The notes under the pieces: model-generated
Databases searched by the model: none
Seen by the model: only the letters and a program-made list of their open reading frames with translations
Told to the model about the DNA's origin: nothing
NCBI GenBank assembly: GCA_017622815.1
Contig: JAGAQH010000025.1
Coordinates: 1-64,000, forward strand
Source of the DNA: Bacteroidaceae bacterium
GTDB taxonomy: Bacteria; Bacteroidota; Bacteroidia; Bacteroidales; Bacteroidaceae
Direction of reading: 5' to 3'
Length of the DNA stretch: 64,000 nucleotides
Shown: positions 44,545 to 54,046 of the stretch, piece after piece
Position numbering within the stretch: position 1 is the first letter of the stretch
How the letters are laid out: each line of letters opens with the position of its first letter
Position numbers and translations under genes: made by a program

Positions 44545-46020
44545 ATGCATCATATATACAGTATATTACGCAACGCCGCTGTATTAGTTTGTATACATCT
44601 GTTTTTTTCAGAAAGCATGTATGCCCAGAACGAACAGTTGTTGTCTTCCACAAGGGGTATGTTGGATACAATTCCTGTGGAAGCAAGAAACGTGTTCTAT
44701 AAATATGCACATTTACAGGATACCGCGCGTCTTCAAACAATAAAGAAATATTCTCAGGACAGCTTTTATAAAAGATTTAGCTTTCATACCAATATTGTCG
44801 ATTGGGTCACTTTGCTTCCCAACTTAGGTATTGAGTATGACTTAAAAAGTTCTCCGCGTAACAACTACAGTTTGTCTGTATTTGGAAAGTATAACGGCAA
44901 TAGCAAGAACGGAAAGTTCGTATATAATGTAAAGTCTCTCCGATTGGAATTTCGTAAATATTGGCGTACCGGCAAATATGGAAGTTTAAATAGACACTAT
45001 GACGACTTTGAGAAGATTCATACCGATATGTCCAGTATCTATTACAATGCTGATAGTTTGGCGGCGTACTCTTACTATGTGGATTCTCTTGGTAGCAAGG
45101 CCAAGGCTTTAGGAATTGACCTTGAGTCAATACGAGCATCCAGTGATATGACACCTGAACAACTGGATTCTTTGGACTTTGCGGAAGATTCGTTGGGTAT
45201 AAAAACTCATCGTTTTCGCAATTGGTTCTATAATAAGTATCATCAGTTCCGAAGAAATGTGACATCTGGACGAACTCTTGAGAATCCCCGGAATTGGAGA
45301 GCTTATTATTTGGGACTATGGAGCGCTGTTGATGATTGGGATATATCGTTGACAGGAAAGGGGAAAGCCGGCTATGGCTTTGGCTTGGGTGTAGTGGCTG
45401 GTTATACTTTGCCTTTGTTGCCTCAGAAGTATCCAAAGGAAGGAAGTCTGGATCTGGATTTAGGGCTTGCCGTAGGTTGGAAGGCAGTAAAATATGATGC
45501 ATATGTTTATGATGGAATTAGCCATAATTATATCAATGATATTTCCAATTCACAAGATTCATGGAAAATTGTTCCGTATCCGGTGATACAAGATGTTCAT
45601 GTCAGTCTGGTGTGGCGTTTTAGAGGAATCAAAAACAAGGTTCATAAATCGCTGATAGATGATTATCTCAATCAAGTCCTGGCATATCAAAGAAACATGA
45701 ATGAACACATGAAAAAGTATAATGATGTTGTTCATCGTAGGGAGGAGTTGGATATGTTGATTAAGAATCGAATTATAGAGCAAGTTGACAGTACCCGTTT
45801 CTGGAATGAATTCCATAAGCGCAGAATACTTAATGCGATGAAAATAAAGCCCGACACTGTATTTGGTGAGCAGGATATGAAATTATATTATAATCTTGTG
45901 AAGGGTATAAAGGAGAAAGAATTAGAAAAGTTGCTAAAACAAAGGGAAGACAGCATAAGTAAGTTGCAAAAGATAGAGGCTAAACGCTTGCGTAAATCTT
46001 TGAAGGAAGCTCAGAAATAA
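44545..46020 (+). CDS. DUF3575-type outer-membrane protein with C-terminal charged extension
   Basis: 491 residues. It has a signal peptide (to SMYAQ, about residue 28). The DUF3575 start FSFHTNIVDWVTLLPNLGIEYDL (about 80-100, read in parts) leads into barrel strands. A long insert (about 155-230) rich in Asp and Ser interrupts the barrel. Barrel strands resume at LSLTGKGKAGYGFGLGVVAGY and end near VSLVWRF. About 125 residues of charged coiled-coil-like helix follow (to the C-terminus KSLKEAQK). DUF3575 proteins accompany fimbrial genes in Bacteroidales. The insert and tail are longer than usual. A second, minimal DUF3575 protein lies 1.5 kb downstream. Confidence 0.7.
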   Translation: MHHIYSILRNAAVLVCIHLFFSESMYAQNEQLLSSTRGMLDTIPVEARNVFYKYAHLQDTARLQTIKKYSQDSFYKRFSFHTNIVDWVTLLPNLGIEYDLKSSPRNNYSLSVFGKYNGNSKNGKFVYNVKSLRLEFRKYWRTGKYGSLNRHYDDFEKIHTDMSSIYYNADSLAAYSYYVDSLGSKAKALGIDLESIRASSDMTPEQLDSLDFAEDSLGIKTHRFRNWFYNKYHQFRRNVTSGRTLENPRNWRAYYLGLWSAVDDWDISLTGKGKAGYGFGLGVVAGYTLPLLPQKYPKEGSLDLDLGLAVGWKAVKYDAYVYDGISHNYINDISNSQDSWKIVPYPVIQDVHVSLVWRFRGIKNKVHKSLIDDYLNQVLAYQRNMNEHMKKYNDVVHRREELDMLIKNRIIEQVDSTRFWNEFHKRRILNAMKIKPDTVFGEQDMKLYYNLVKGIKEKELEKLLKQREDSISKLQKIEAKRLRKSLKEAQK

Positions 46021-46103
46021 GTGGATTGTTCCACTCTTCAAGCGTACGATATTCCTATAAAAAACAACATGTCTCAGCATCTTTGCGAGTAAGATAAATT
46101 GTG

Positions 46104-47480
46104 ATGTATATGCGTATTATTCTATATCTATTTGTCATTCTGCTTGTTCACTCATGTCAGGAATCTTTCAATGATAGATTTCTGGAACATGATAGCCAAA
46201 ATCCAAGTAAAGACAGCGTTGTGGATATTGTGTCACAACAAATAGAGATAAGACCGCTTGTCTTTGACCCTTATTATTCTAATGCGCATCATGGTGATAT
46301 GCATTATTCTGTGACGTCTTCTGCCTCAAACAAGAATAAGTCAGTATTTCATACATTTGCACTGAAGACACATAGCAAGAGGGTAGGAGGCAAGGCCGAT
46401 TATATCTCTGCAAGTTATGGAGATCCGGACTATTGTTTGTTATGGAACCAGAAACTATCTTTTCTTCATTCGCAAACTCGAGGTGCTTTTATTGATGATA
46501 ATGGTGCATTGATGAAGCTTTGTTATAAATCCGACGGGCTTCCATATAGATACAAATTTTTCATGCTCGGTACCCAAGGTGCCCCTATTCAATTTAGAGC
46601 ACAGGATGATAACAAAATATATGCCAACATTGAAATAGATGGCACAAATGATATCGCACATAGTTTTGCATATCATACAGATGCTCAATTTGTAGAAGCA
46701 ATCAGTTCGATGAATCCTGATGTCGCAAAAGTATTCACAGATACCGGTCAGGATTGTATGTATAACCATTTTTCCGGATTTTATGGAGTCCATCCTGTAT
46801 TTAACATTAACCATCTATTAAGTAGATTCCAGATAGAGATTAAAGGTCCAAGGCAGGATTTTGACAACTCCTATGATTTCTTGAAGGTGTTTATTAAAGA
46901 CATTTCCATTGATGTCGTAAAAAATGTTGATGTATTAGTGGCTGATGATTCATGGGAGGCAGATAGTTATTGTAAAGCGTTTGATAAGGGGCAACTACTT
47001 TTCCCGGCATCAGAACCTACGTCAATATCTATTCCTATAAAAAACAGCGTCATGGGTAATACCTCCTTTACTCAGACGTTATTCCCGCATATAGATTTTG
47101 ATGCATTACAGGCAGAGGCGCACTCTTTAAGTAATGATGTTGGGGAAACTGTAATACCAGAGGAGTCATATTGGCTAGGTCGTAGTGCCGTGGATACGAT
47201 TTCCCCGTTGTTATATATCCCTGTGTTTCCTGCAGATGAGGCTAATTTGGTCATGACTATAAAATACCGGTATCTGCATACGCGTACTTCTCCAGAGACA
47301 GGCTCTGTTCATGTGGGTTTATATGAAGAGAATTTGTATAACGATTATATCTGGCAAGATTTAGAAGAGAAACTTACTATACCCCTTCCGCAAGCTACAT
47401 TAGATGCTAATAGGGATAGTGTACATACGATAGATATAACTATATACGGCAAGTCGGTTATAGAGGCCGTTGTAAGATAA
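46104..47480 (+). CDS. fimbrillin-like lipoprotein (FimA/Mfa-type family, divergent)
   Basis: About 459 residues. Two ATGs (46104 and 46110) and a GTG (46101) are possible starts. All give a lipoprotein signal with lipobox VHSC followed by Gln-Glu. The mature protein is beta-rich with FNINHLLSRFQIEIKG, the first-sheet pattern of fimbrillin-like families, and a C-terminal VHTIDITIYGKSVIEAVV strand. It could be the fimbrial subunit or a tip/anchor protein. No second fimbrillin is visible in the window, so a classic multi-subunit pilus is not established. An 80-base gap with a poor -7-like sequence (CATCTTTG) precedes it. Confidence 0.6.
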   Translation: MYMRIILYLFVILLVHSCQESFNDRFLEHDSQNPSKDSVVDIVSQQIEIRPLVFDPYYSNAHHGDMHYSVTSSASNKNKSVFHTFALKTHSKRVGGKADYISASYGDPDYCLLWNQKLSFLHSQTRGAFIDDNGALMKLCYKSDGLPYRYKFFMLGTQGAPIQFRAQDDNKIYANIEIDGTNDIAHSFAYHTDAQFVEAISSMNPDVAKVFTDTGQDCMYNHFSGFYGVHPVFNINHLLSRFQIEIKGPRQDFDNSYDFLKVFIKDISIDVVKNVDVLVADDSWEADSYCKAFDKGQLLFPASEPTSISIPIKNSVMGNTSFTQTLFPHIDFDALQAEAHSLSNDVGETVIPEESYWLGRSAVDTISPLLYIPVFPADEANLVMTIKYRYLHTRTSPETGSVHVGLYEENLYNDYIWQDLEEKLTIPLPQATLDANRDSVHTIDITIYGKSVIEAVVR

Positions 47481-47498
47481 TTTAATATAAACATAGAA

Positions 47499-48068
47499 AT
47501 GAATATAGTCAAGACTGCTACACGACATAATATGAGAAGGTTATTTCTTATTGCTGTTTTAATTATGCCTTGTTCTTTGCTTAAGGCACAGATGCTTGCA
47601 TTGAAGACAAACGCACTGATGGATGCGGCATTGGTCCCGAATATTGGCCTTGAACTTGCAACTGGTAATAAAACTTCGTTGGCAGCAAATGGCTTTGCCA
47701 GTTGGAACATTTACGGGATGAAGGCAAAAACTTATGGTTTTGCGCCGGAGTTCCGTTACTGGCTTTCAGGTAACACCTTCTCAAAACTCTTTGTCGGAAT
47801 AGGAGCAACAATGGCTCATTATGATATTGCGGCAAGAAAAACAGAATACTTTGGTTCTGCTTATGGAGGCGGAATCAATGTTGGATATAACTACTGGCTG
47901 TCAAAGCATTTCTCTGTTGAATTTCATGGTGGTGTAGGTGTCTATTATTATCATCATGCCAGTTTTCCTGTAACTGAGGTAATAAACGATATTCCCAAAT
48001 ACAATGATTCTGGGTGGACATTGCTTCCTTATCAGTTAGGAGTAAGTTTTGTGTATGTTATAAAGTAG
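47499..48068 (+). CDS. DUF3575 family outer-membrane barrel protein
   Basis: 189 residues. A signal peptide ends at LLKAQ; the start may also be the internal ATG at 47532 (MRRLFLIAV). A compact DUF3575 barrel is visible: LALKTNALMDAALVPNIGLEL, then FRYWLSGN, then FVGIGATMAHYDIA, then GGGINVGYNYWL and the closing QLGVSFVYVIK. The pattern fits a small 8-stranded outer-membrane barrel. Its architecture (PNIGLE and paired hairpin strands with turn residues) is similar in outline to the repeated units of the next gene, which starts 45 bases later. It may represent the single-domain ancestor of those units; that link is inference. Confidence 0.8.
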   Translation: MNIVKTATRHNMRRLFLIAVLIMPCSLLKAQMLALKTNALMDAALVPNIGLELATGNKTSLAANGFASWNIYGMKAKTYGFAPEFRYWLSGNTFSKLFVGIGATMAHYDIAARKTEYFGSAYGGGINVGYNYWLSKHFSVEFHGGVGVYYYHHASFPVTEVINDIPKYNDSGWTLLPYQLGVSFVYVIK

Positions 48069-48113
48069 GCCCAATGCCTGTAATAGGATATTAAGATAAT
48101 ATTTGCGTATTGT

Positions 48114-51100
48114 ATGAAAATAAGTCTTAGATATATTGTTGCTTTTTTGATGCTTGTCCCGTTGTCTGTTTCGGCGCGGCAAGATGTGAGCCTATTTGTG
48201 AATGGTCAAGTGTTGCCTGAAGAAAAACAGTATTCAGACAATCATTCACATTCTATCGAAGATGACGAAGAAAGGAAGAACACTCCATCTATAGGATTTG
48301 ATCCGAGCAGTGTGCGCCTACAGAAGCGCTATCGTCCTTTAGAGAATGACAGCCTGTTTCCAAAACTATGGTGGCGCCGCTTTTATTTTGGTATAGGTGG
48401 AGGAATACAAGGGTTGACAGACAATATCGGTATGGTAAGCAATGCTTCGGCTAATGCTTATTTGGGCTATCATCTGACACCGATACACAGTCTCCGTCTG
48501 AGTGGTTCTTATATAAAATATAATTTTAATGGCAACAACAAATCGGCAAAGTCATTAGGTATCGGCATAGACTATTTGGTCAACCTTTCAAATTTCGCAT
48601 GGGGATACGATCCTTCCCGCGTCTTTGAGGTAAGTACTGTTGTCGGCATAGGTGCCAGATACAGCAGAGCCGCTTTGCCAAGTAAGATCAATCCTTATGC
48701 CCATATCGGACTTAATGCAGATGTCTATATAAGCAAGTACGCATCCTTGTTTTTCGAGCCATATATCGGAGCGCAAAGGCAAATGAGTACTGTTCTCAAT
48801 AACCCAAGCCGAGAAAAGTGGAATTTGATGTATGGCTTTTCTACGGGACTGCAAGTCTCATTGGAGAACAGGACAGACTATTTTTCTGAGGCTGACAGTA
48901 TTTACAAGAAGATATTTCTTGATACAAGTATAGGAGTCGTGTCCTCCGGACGCAGTGGGGGAATCCTTAACCGTTTAGGTGTTGGATATCAGGCTGCATT
49001 GGGCCTATGGATTAATCCTATGATAGGTTTGCGTGTGGGTGCTCACGGCGAGTCTTTTTATTGGACCTCCAGAATAAGGAATAAAAACAATGTTCCTGTC
49101 AGGTACTCACACAACCAGGTCCTTGTAGGAGGACGTGCTGAATTGATGTTGGACCCTCTCAATTTTTCAAAGAAATGGAGAGAAGCACCTGAAGGCCACG
49201 ATTTTGACTTGAATTTACTTCTCGGTGGCGAATTGGGTTGGGAATTGAAGAACGGACTTTACGGAGAGTCAATAAGAAGAAGTCATGCTTATTATTATGG
49301 TATAACTTCAGCCTTACAGGCCTTGTATCGTATTGATAAAGGAACATATATATACATAGAGCCTCGCTATCAGGCTATTTATTATAATGACAAGAAGTCG
49401 GAGGGGTGGTCTCCATCGGATCATATCGCATCCATTAATGTAGGCTCACGTGTATACTTGACTAAACCATTCAGTTTCAAGCGTCCACAAGGTGCATATA
49501 TCCCCCATTGGTGGGTTGCCATTGATGCCGGTGCTCTAAAATACTATAATGCACCAAGGGTTACTAAGGGTGGGATTGGGTTAAATCCCACTATAGGCTT
49601 TGCTGCTGGTTATGATTTGTCCCCCTGGGCTTCTTTCCGTGCTCAGTTAGCATACCAGAGGCTTTACAATGTGCATACGGCACGTTATTCCGGTTACGCA
49701 GGTTCGCAGAAGCGTTATGGAGAGGGTCTTTGGGAATCTTCTTATGACGCAATGGATTTGCGCCTGTCCTATATGTTGAACCTGAACAATCTTCTGCAGG
49801 GATACGATGGAGAGCGTCGTTTCAACTTGTGGTGGACAGTCGGACCTTCTCTGAGTTATATCTTTAATCAGAGCGACACATGGGTTGAGGGACAGAAGAA
49901 CGTGTTGCCTGACTTGAAGCATATCGAACTGTCCAACTCACGTGAAGGCAAGATATCGCCGGGTATCAATACGTCGATTATGGCAGCACTTCGTGTCGCT
50001 CCCCAATACGATGTTACTGTTGAGGCGATGGGACAGTATAATTTTATCCAGGGTACAAACCCGGGAAACAACCCTCGTCTGAACAATGTCAAATACGGGC
50101 TTACCGTAGGTTCAAGATACCATATTTATCAGAGAAGTGACCGTCAGCGTCTGTGGCCTCGTTTCAACAGATATTTCTTTGATTCATCGTTTGCATGGTC
50201 AACAAGTTCCTTGTCCAATGCATTCAAACTTAGCGGTACACAGTACAGCGCTTCTTTGGGTATGTGGTTTACTCCTTACATAGGAGCACGTTTGGGTGTC
50301 AATGCCCAAACCATGTATCATTCCTCTAATGTCAGCAAGCAGAATGGGGTAGATATCCGCAAATCCAAGAGCATCGCTACCGGTTCTGCACGTGCCGAAT
50401 TGGTTGTAAGTCCCCTCAACCTCTTCCCCAAGTGGAGAGATAAGGAGGGTGGACATGACTTCGATGTAAATCTTCTTGGCGGTTTGGATTTAGGCGGAAT
50501 TGCAAGGACTCCATCAGAAAGAGATCCGGAACGTCTGCAGTTCTATTATGGACTTACCGGTGCAATGCAGCTATTGTACCGTATAAATAATCCCGGCACT
50601 TATATCTTTGTCGAGCCCCGTTTCCTGTCAGCATACTACAAGCGTCCTTATTATAATACCGGTGTTTATGAAACGGTATCTGACAAGATGTTCTCTTTGG
50701 GTGTGGGTACCAGGGTTTATATGGACAATCCGTCATTCGTTCCCGTAGGCTCAGAGGAGATGAACCCTCGCTGGTGGGCAGGTTTGTCTTTTGGAGGAGT
50801 AAAGTTGCAACGCTCCGAGACATGGCGTCCCACCTCCGGCCTTGGTTTGAATCCGGCCCTTGCGATGTCCGTAGGTTACGACTGGAAACCGTTGGTGTCT
50901 TTCCGCGCCCAACTGGCATATGAACGTATAGGCAATTATGCAAGCTCTTCATACACCGGCATTAACGAAAACGGCAAGACGGTATATGGATACGGACTTT
51001 GGAACAGCAAGTACAATGTTATGGATTTGCGTCTGGCCTATATGCTTAATGTAAACAATTTCCTTCAGGGCTATAATCCTAACCGCAGGTTCAATCTGTG

Positions 51101-52697
51101 GCTTATAGGAGGTCCTGCCTTGACTTGGATTGTCTCCGAGAACAACACCTTCGTAGAGGGACAGAACGCTACCTACAAGCCGTTGAGAGAGCTTGAATTG
51201 TCAACCTCGCGTTCTGGCAGGGTTTCTCCTGCAGTTTCTATGTCGATGATGGCGTCCATGGCTGTGGCCAAGGATGTTGATGTCACGGCAGAGGTAATGG
51301 GACAATACAATTTTGTCCATGCGACCAATCCTGGTTCCAATCCGATTATGAACAATCTCAAGTATGGCTTTACTGTCGGTGGCAGATACTATATCAAACC
51401 GTTCAAGTTGAACATACTTGATGAATTCAAATCCCAGCCATGGCACAGTGGATGGCAATTGGAAGGCTCCTACGGCTGGGCATTGCCTATGGACACGAAG
51501 AACGCTTTCCGCTCGAGTGGCAGTGCCATGTACGCATCCCTTGGATATTGGTTCAATAGCCTGCTGGGTGCAAGATTGGGCATAGGCGGTAATCAGACAT
51601 ATTGGACAGAGAACTCCGTCAGTGCCGTCAAGGAACCTGTCAGCGGTGTTACTGTCCATGCCCCGTACACAGTCTATAAGAGCCAGACGGCAGTCGGAGG
51701 CCGTATGGAACTTATGCTCAACCCTCTGAACTTGTTGAAGTCAAGACGCGAGGCCGAGGCGGCGCCACGATGGGACATGAACATGTCGTTGGGTATGAAT
51801 TTTGGCGGCATACTGAAGGTTCAGGGCATGTCTCGCGGTTATGTCGGCTTTACTGGGGCCGTTTCCGCATTGTACAGGCTCTCCAATACCGTGCAGCTAT
51901 ATGTGGAACCCAGATACGATTCGTATAGCTACAATGTGTACAACAAGGAAATCATGAGCAATGAGTCCTTCTCCGACCGCATGTTCACGGTCAGTGTTGG
52001 TGCCAGAATATCACGCCCCGTTCAGCAGACGGAGGACACCGAAGACAAGGAACTCTTGGCCGGAGCACATCGTGGCTGGTGGACAGCAGTGTCGTTAGGC
52101 GGTAGCAAAATGATGCAGACTCTGCGTGTAAGCAGCGGAGGAACTACGCTAAATCCCTCTTTCGTCCTGTCTGCCGGCTATGACTTCACACGCTTGCATG
52201 GAATGAGTCTTCAGCTCTCCACCGATATCCATTCCCGTCAGCGTCCCGGACAGCCCTATAGTGTACGTTCATATGGTCTGGAGCGTAATTACACCGGTAT
52301 GGTGGATAGCAGATACAGCATGATGGATGTTCGTCTGATGTATATGTTGAACATGACTAACTTGTGGACAGGGCAAGACAGACGTAATGCACTGGATGTA
52401 TATCTGCAGTTCGGCCCATCGGTTTCAACTATCCTGTCGGAAAGCAATCGTTTGGCCGACGGTGAGCTGGCCGGAGGTTCTGACTTCAAATACAGAGGCA
52501 AACGTTATGCCGGTGAAACTTCCATGGGACTTGTCATGGGTATATTGGCATCGCTGCCTCTCAACCAGAATTGGGCTTTGACAGCAGAGGCTTCCGGCCA
52601 AGGTTACTTTAACCGTTCGTTTATGCCGGAACAGCATAACCACTTTATGAACAACCTGAAGATAAACTTCTCGGTGGGTACAAGGTATTCGTTCTGA
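48114..52697 (+). CDS. giant outer-membrane protein of seven tandem barrel-like units
   Basis: 1,527 residues. After a signal peptide (ending SVSARQ) and a charged linker come seven consecutive units of about 180-230 residues. Type a units start at the paired Trp (residues 86, 466, 887, 1322). Type b units start at about 268, 684 and 1114. Type b units share a SLGxWFTPxIGARLG hairpin, a PLNLxxK loop, YYGLTGAxQxLYRI, YIxVEPRF and a closing VGxRVY strand. Type a units share LNPxxxxxxGYD, SFRAQLAY, MDLRLxYMLNxNN, GPxLxxI, VTAEVMGQYNF and LKYGFTVGxRYYI. By eye each unit could give eight strands, enough for a small closed barrel. The N-terminal AT-rich composition rises towards normal along the gene. 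Function unknown; an adhesin, a channel or a secretion conduit for the locus are possibilities. Confidence 0.75.
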   Translation: MKISLRYIVAFLMLVPLSVSARQDVSLFVNGQVLPEEKQYSDNHSHSIEDDEERKNTPSIGFDPSSVRLQKRYRPLENDSLFPKLWWRRFYFGIGGGIQGLTDNIGMVSNASANAYLGYHLTPIHSLRLSGSYIKYNFNGNNKSAKSLGIGIDYLVNLSNFAWGYDPSRVFEVSTVVGIGARYSRAALPSKINPYAHIGLNADVYISKYASLFFEPYIGAQRQMSTVLNNPSREKWNLMYGFSTGLQVSLENRTDYFSEADSIYKKIFLDTSIGVVSSGRSGGILNRLGVGYQAALGLWINPMIGLRVGAHGESFYWTSRIRNKNNVPVRYSHNQVLVGGRAELMLDPLNFSKKWREAPEGHDFDLNLLLGGELGWELKNGLYGESIRRSHAYYYGITSALQALYRIDKGTYIYIEPRYQAIYYNDKKSEGWSPSDHIASINVGSRVYLTKPFSFKRPQGAYIPHWWVAIDAGALKYYNAPRVTKGGIGLNPTIGFAAGYDLSPWASFRAQLAYQRLYNVHTARYSGYAGSQKRYGEGLWESSYDAMDLRLSYMLNLNNLLQGYDGERRFNLWWTVGPSLSYIFNQSDTWVEGQKNVLPDLKHIELSNSREGKISPGINTSIMAALRVAPQYDVTVEAMGQYNFIQGTNPGNNPRLNNVKYGLTVGSRYHIYQRSDRQRLWPRFNRYFFDSSFAWSTSSLSNAFKLSGTQYSASLGMWFTPYIGARLGVNAQTMYHSSNVSKQNGVDIRKSKSIATGSARAELVVSPLNLFPKWRDKEGGHDFDVNLLGGLDLGGIARTPSERDPERLQFYYGLTGAMQLLYRINNPGTYIFVEPRFLSAYYKRPYYNTGVYETVSDKMFSLGVGTRVYMDNPSFVPVGSEEMNPRWWAGLSFGGVKLQRSETWRPTSGLGLNPALAMSVGYDWKPLVSFRAQLAYERIGNYASSSYTGINENGKTVYGYGLWNSKYNVMDLRLAYMLNVNNFLQGYNPNRRFNLWLIGGPALTWIVSENNTFVEGQNATYKPLRELELSTSRSGRVSPAVSMSMMASMAVAKDVDVTAEVMGQYNFVHATNPGSNPIMNNLKYGFTVGGRYYIKPFKLNILDEFKSQPWHSGWQLEGSYGWALPMDTKNAFRSSGSAMYASLGYWFNSLLGARLGIGGNQTYWTENSVSAVKEPVSGVTVHAPYTVYKSQTAVGGRMELMLNPLNLLKSRREAEAAPRWDMNMSLGMNFGGILKVQGMSRGYVGFTGAVSALYRLSNTVQLYVEPRYDSYSYNVYNKEIMSNESFSDRMFTVSVGARISRPVQQTEDTEDKELLAGAHRGWWTAVSLGGSKMMQTLRVSSGGTTLNPSFVLSAGYDFTRLHGMSLQLSTDIHSRQRPGQPYSVRSYGLERNYTGMVDSRYSMMDVRLMYMLNMTNLWTGQDRRNALDVYLQFGPSVSTILSESNRLADGELAGGSDFKYRGKRYAGETSMGLVMGILASLPLNQNWALTAEASGQGYFNRSFMPEQHNHFMNNLKINFSVGTRYSF

Positions 52698-52805
52698 TGC
52701 CCTGACGGCTCGGCAGTAGTGTTGGGACGAGAGTGGCTGACACTTTTGCCAACCAGTCATTATAAGCCGGAGATTTCTTTCCGATGTTGATAAAGGCACT
52801 TTTGG

Positions 52806-52888
52806 GGCCTCCTAAACAACAATCGCGTATCCTTACGAGGACACGCGATTGTTGTATAGGATGACGCGTCCTTGTTGTCGGGGAGGAC
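52806..52888. repeat. 23-bp-period palindrome array 3 (convergent interval barrel protein / symporter)
   Basis: Four units lie at 52806-52820 (GGCCTCCTAAACAAC), 52829-52842 (ATCCTTACGAGGAC, one base short), 52851-52865 (GTTGTATAGGATGAC) and 52874-52888 (GTTGTCGGGGAGGAC), with spacings 23, 22 and 23. Spacer 1 (AATCGCGT) is the exact reverse complement of spacer 2 (ACGCGATT). Together with parts of units 1 and 3 this makes a perfect 13-base stem around unit 2. The remainder of 52889-53029 shows nothing recognisable. Confidence 0.82.
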
Positions 52889-53029
52889 TTTTTGGGCGTC
52901 AATGACGGCTGCTCTCTGTCTTCTGGAGCTATGACTGCTCTGTGCTATTCTGTTTTGTCCGGTGAATCGTCCCAAAGCATGCTGTCGCCGGCATTTGACG
53001 TTTCTGCATCTTTACCCGGTACATATCGT

Positions 53030-54046
53030 TCAGATGTTGTGTTTCCTGTCCGATATAACAAACAGATTTGCCAGCAGGGTTCCGGAGATGGAGTGGTATG
53101 CGCAACTGATGGCACAGGGAACAACACAAAGGATGGCCTCTGGATTGGTTGAAAGGATTTCGGGGTTTGCGAAGTAGGAGGCGGCCAGCACCGTTGCCAT
53201 ACCGGCATTCTGCATGCCAACTTCTATGGACAGTGTACGTTTCTTGGCCTTGTTGAAATGAAACAGCTTTCCTACCAGATAGCCTGTGGCATATCCTGAA
53301 GTGTTGTGGCAGAACACTACACAGAGCATAAGCAGGAAGAGGGAGAAGCCGTTGCCGGCCAGTTGTGGCGTTACCTGTGCCACCACTCCGCCTACGATGA
53401 GTGCAAGACACGTTACGCTGACACCCGGCATGACCGACTGGATGTCCTTGAAGATGCGCTTTTTGCCCAGCACGGTATTGGCAGTGAAACCTATGGCAAC
53501 GGGTATTAGTGTAATAAGAAGTATGCCCTGGAACATGCCTGCGGCATCCACTTCTATCCTGCTGCCTGCCAGCCACCAGACGAGCAGGGGTGTCATGAGC
53601 GGAGCCAGTAGGGTAGAGGCGGTAGTCATGCCTACGGAGTATGCCACATCGCCACGACACAGGTATGACATTATATTGCTTGAAACGCCCCCCGGACAGC
53701 ATCCCACCAGGATTATGCCTATGGAAAGATAGGGATTGAGCTGGAATGCTTGTGTCAGCGTCCAGGCTATCAGTGGCATGAGGGTATATTGTGCACAGGC
53801 TCCGATGAAGATGTCCAGCGGACGTCTGAACAGTTCCCTGAAATCCTCGGTGGTCAGTGTTAGGCCCATTGTCAGCATGATTATGCCAAGGATGATGCTG
53901 GAAACGTCTCCCTTCACCCAAGCGAATGTTTCAGGAATGAGGAAGGCCACAATGGCGGCTACTATAACATAGAGCGAGGAATGCGAGGCGAGGAAGCCGC
54001 TTGCCCGCAACAGCAGTGTTGTCATGTCTTGCATGTTCCTTTGCAT
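53030..54046 (-). CDS. bile acid:sodium symporter (BASS) family transporter
   Basis: About 338 residues with roughly ten hydrophobic segments, of the bile acid:Na+ symporter/arsenite-resistance-like superfamily. The crossover-region features are GCCPGGVSSNIMSYLCRGD and the second-half PxxxxxxG region VIPVAIGFTANTVLG. Prokaryotic members import bile acids, pantoate or other organic anions with sodium; the substrate here is not evident. Start candidates are 54046, 54034 and 54025. The seven extra upstream codons (FFFF) arise from the T-run of the prs terminator and are not credible. Confidence 0.85.
   Translation of the reverse strand: MQRNMQDMTTLLLRASGFLASHSSLYVIVAAIVAFLIPETFAWVKGDVSSIILGIIMLTMGLTLTTEDFRELFRRPLDIFIGACAQYTLMPLIAWTLTQAFQLNPYLSIGIILVGCCPGGVSSNIMSYLCRGDVAYSVGMTTASTLLAPLMTPLLVWWLAGSRIEVDAAGMFQGILLITLIPVAIGFTANTVLGKKRIFKDIQSVMPGVSVTCLALIVGGVVAQVTPQLAGNGFSLFLLMLCVVFCHNTSGYATGYLVGKLFHFNKAKKRTLSIEVGMQNAGMATVLAASYFANPEILSTNPEAILCVVPCAISCAYHSISGTLLANLFVISDRKHNI

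Noticed and set aside
39493..52697. The surface locus considered as a SusCD/polysaccharide utilisation locus
   Set aside because: No TonB-dependent receptor plug or SusD-like sequence is present, and there is no glycoside hydrolase in the cluster.
52929..53921. 330-codon minus-strand frame overlapping the symporter
   Set aside because: It is in a different frame from the multi-pass membrane protein and is His/Gly/Arg-rich without domains.
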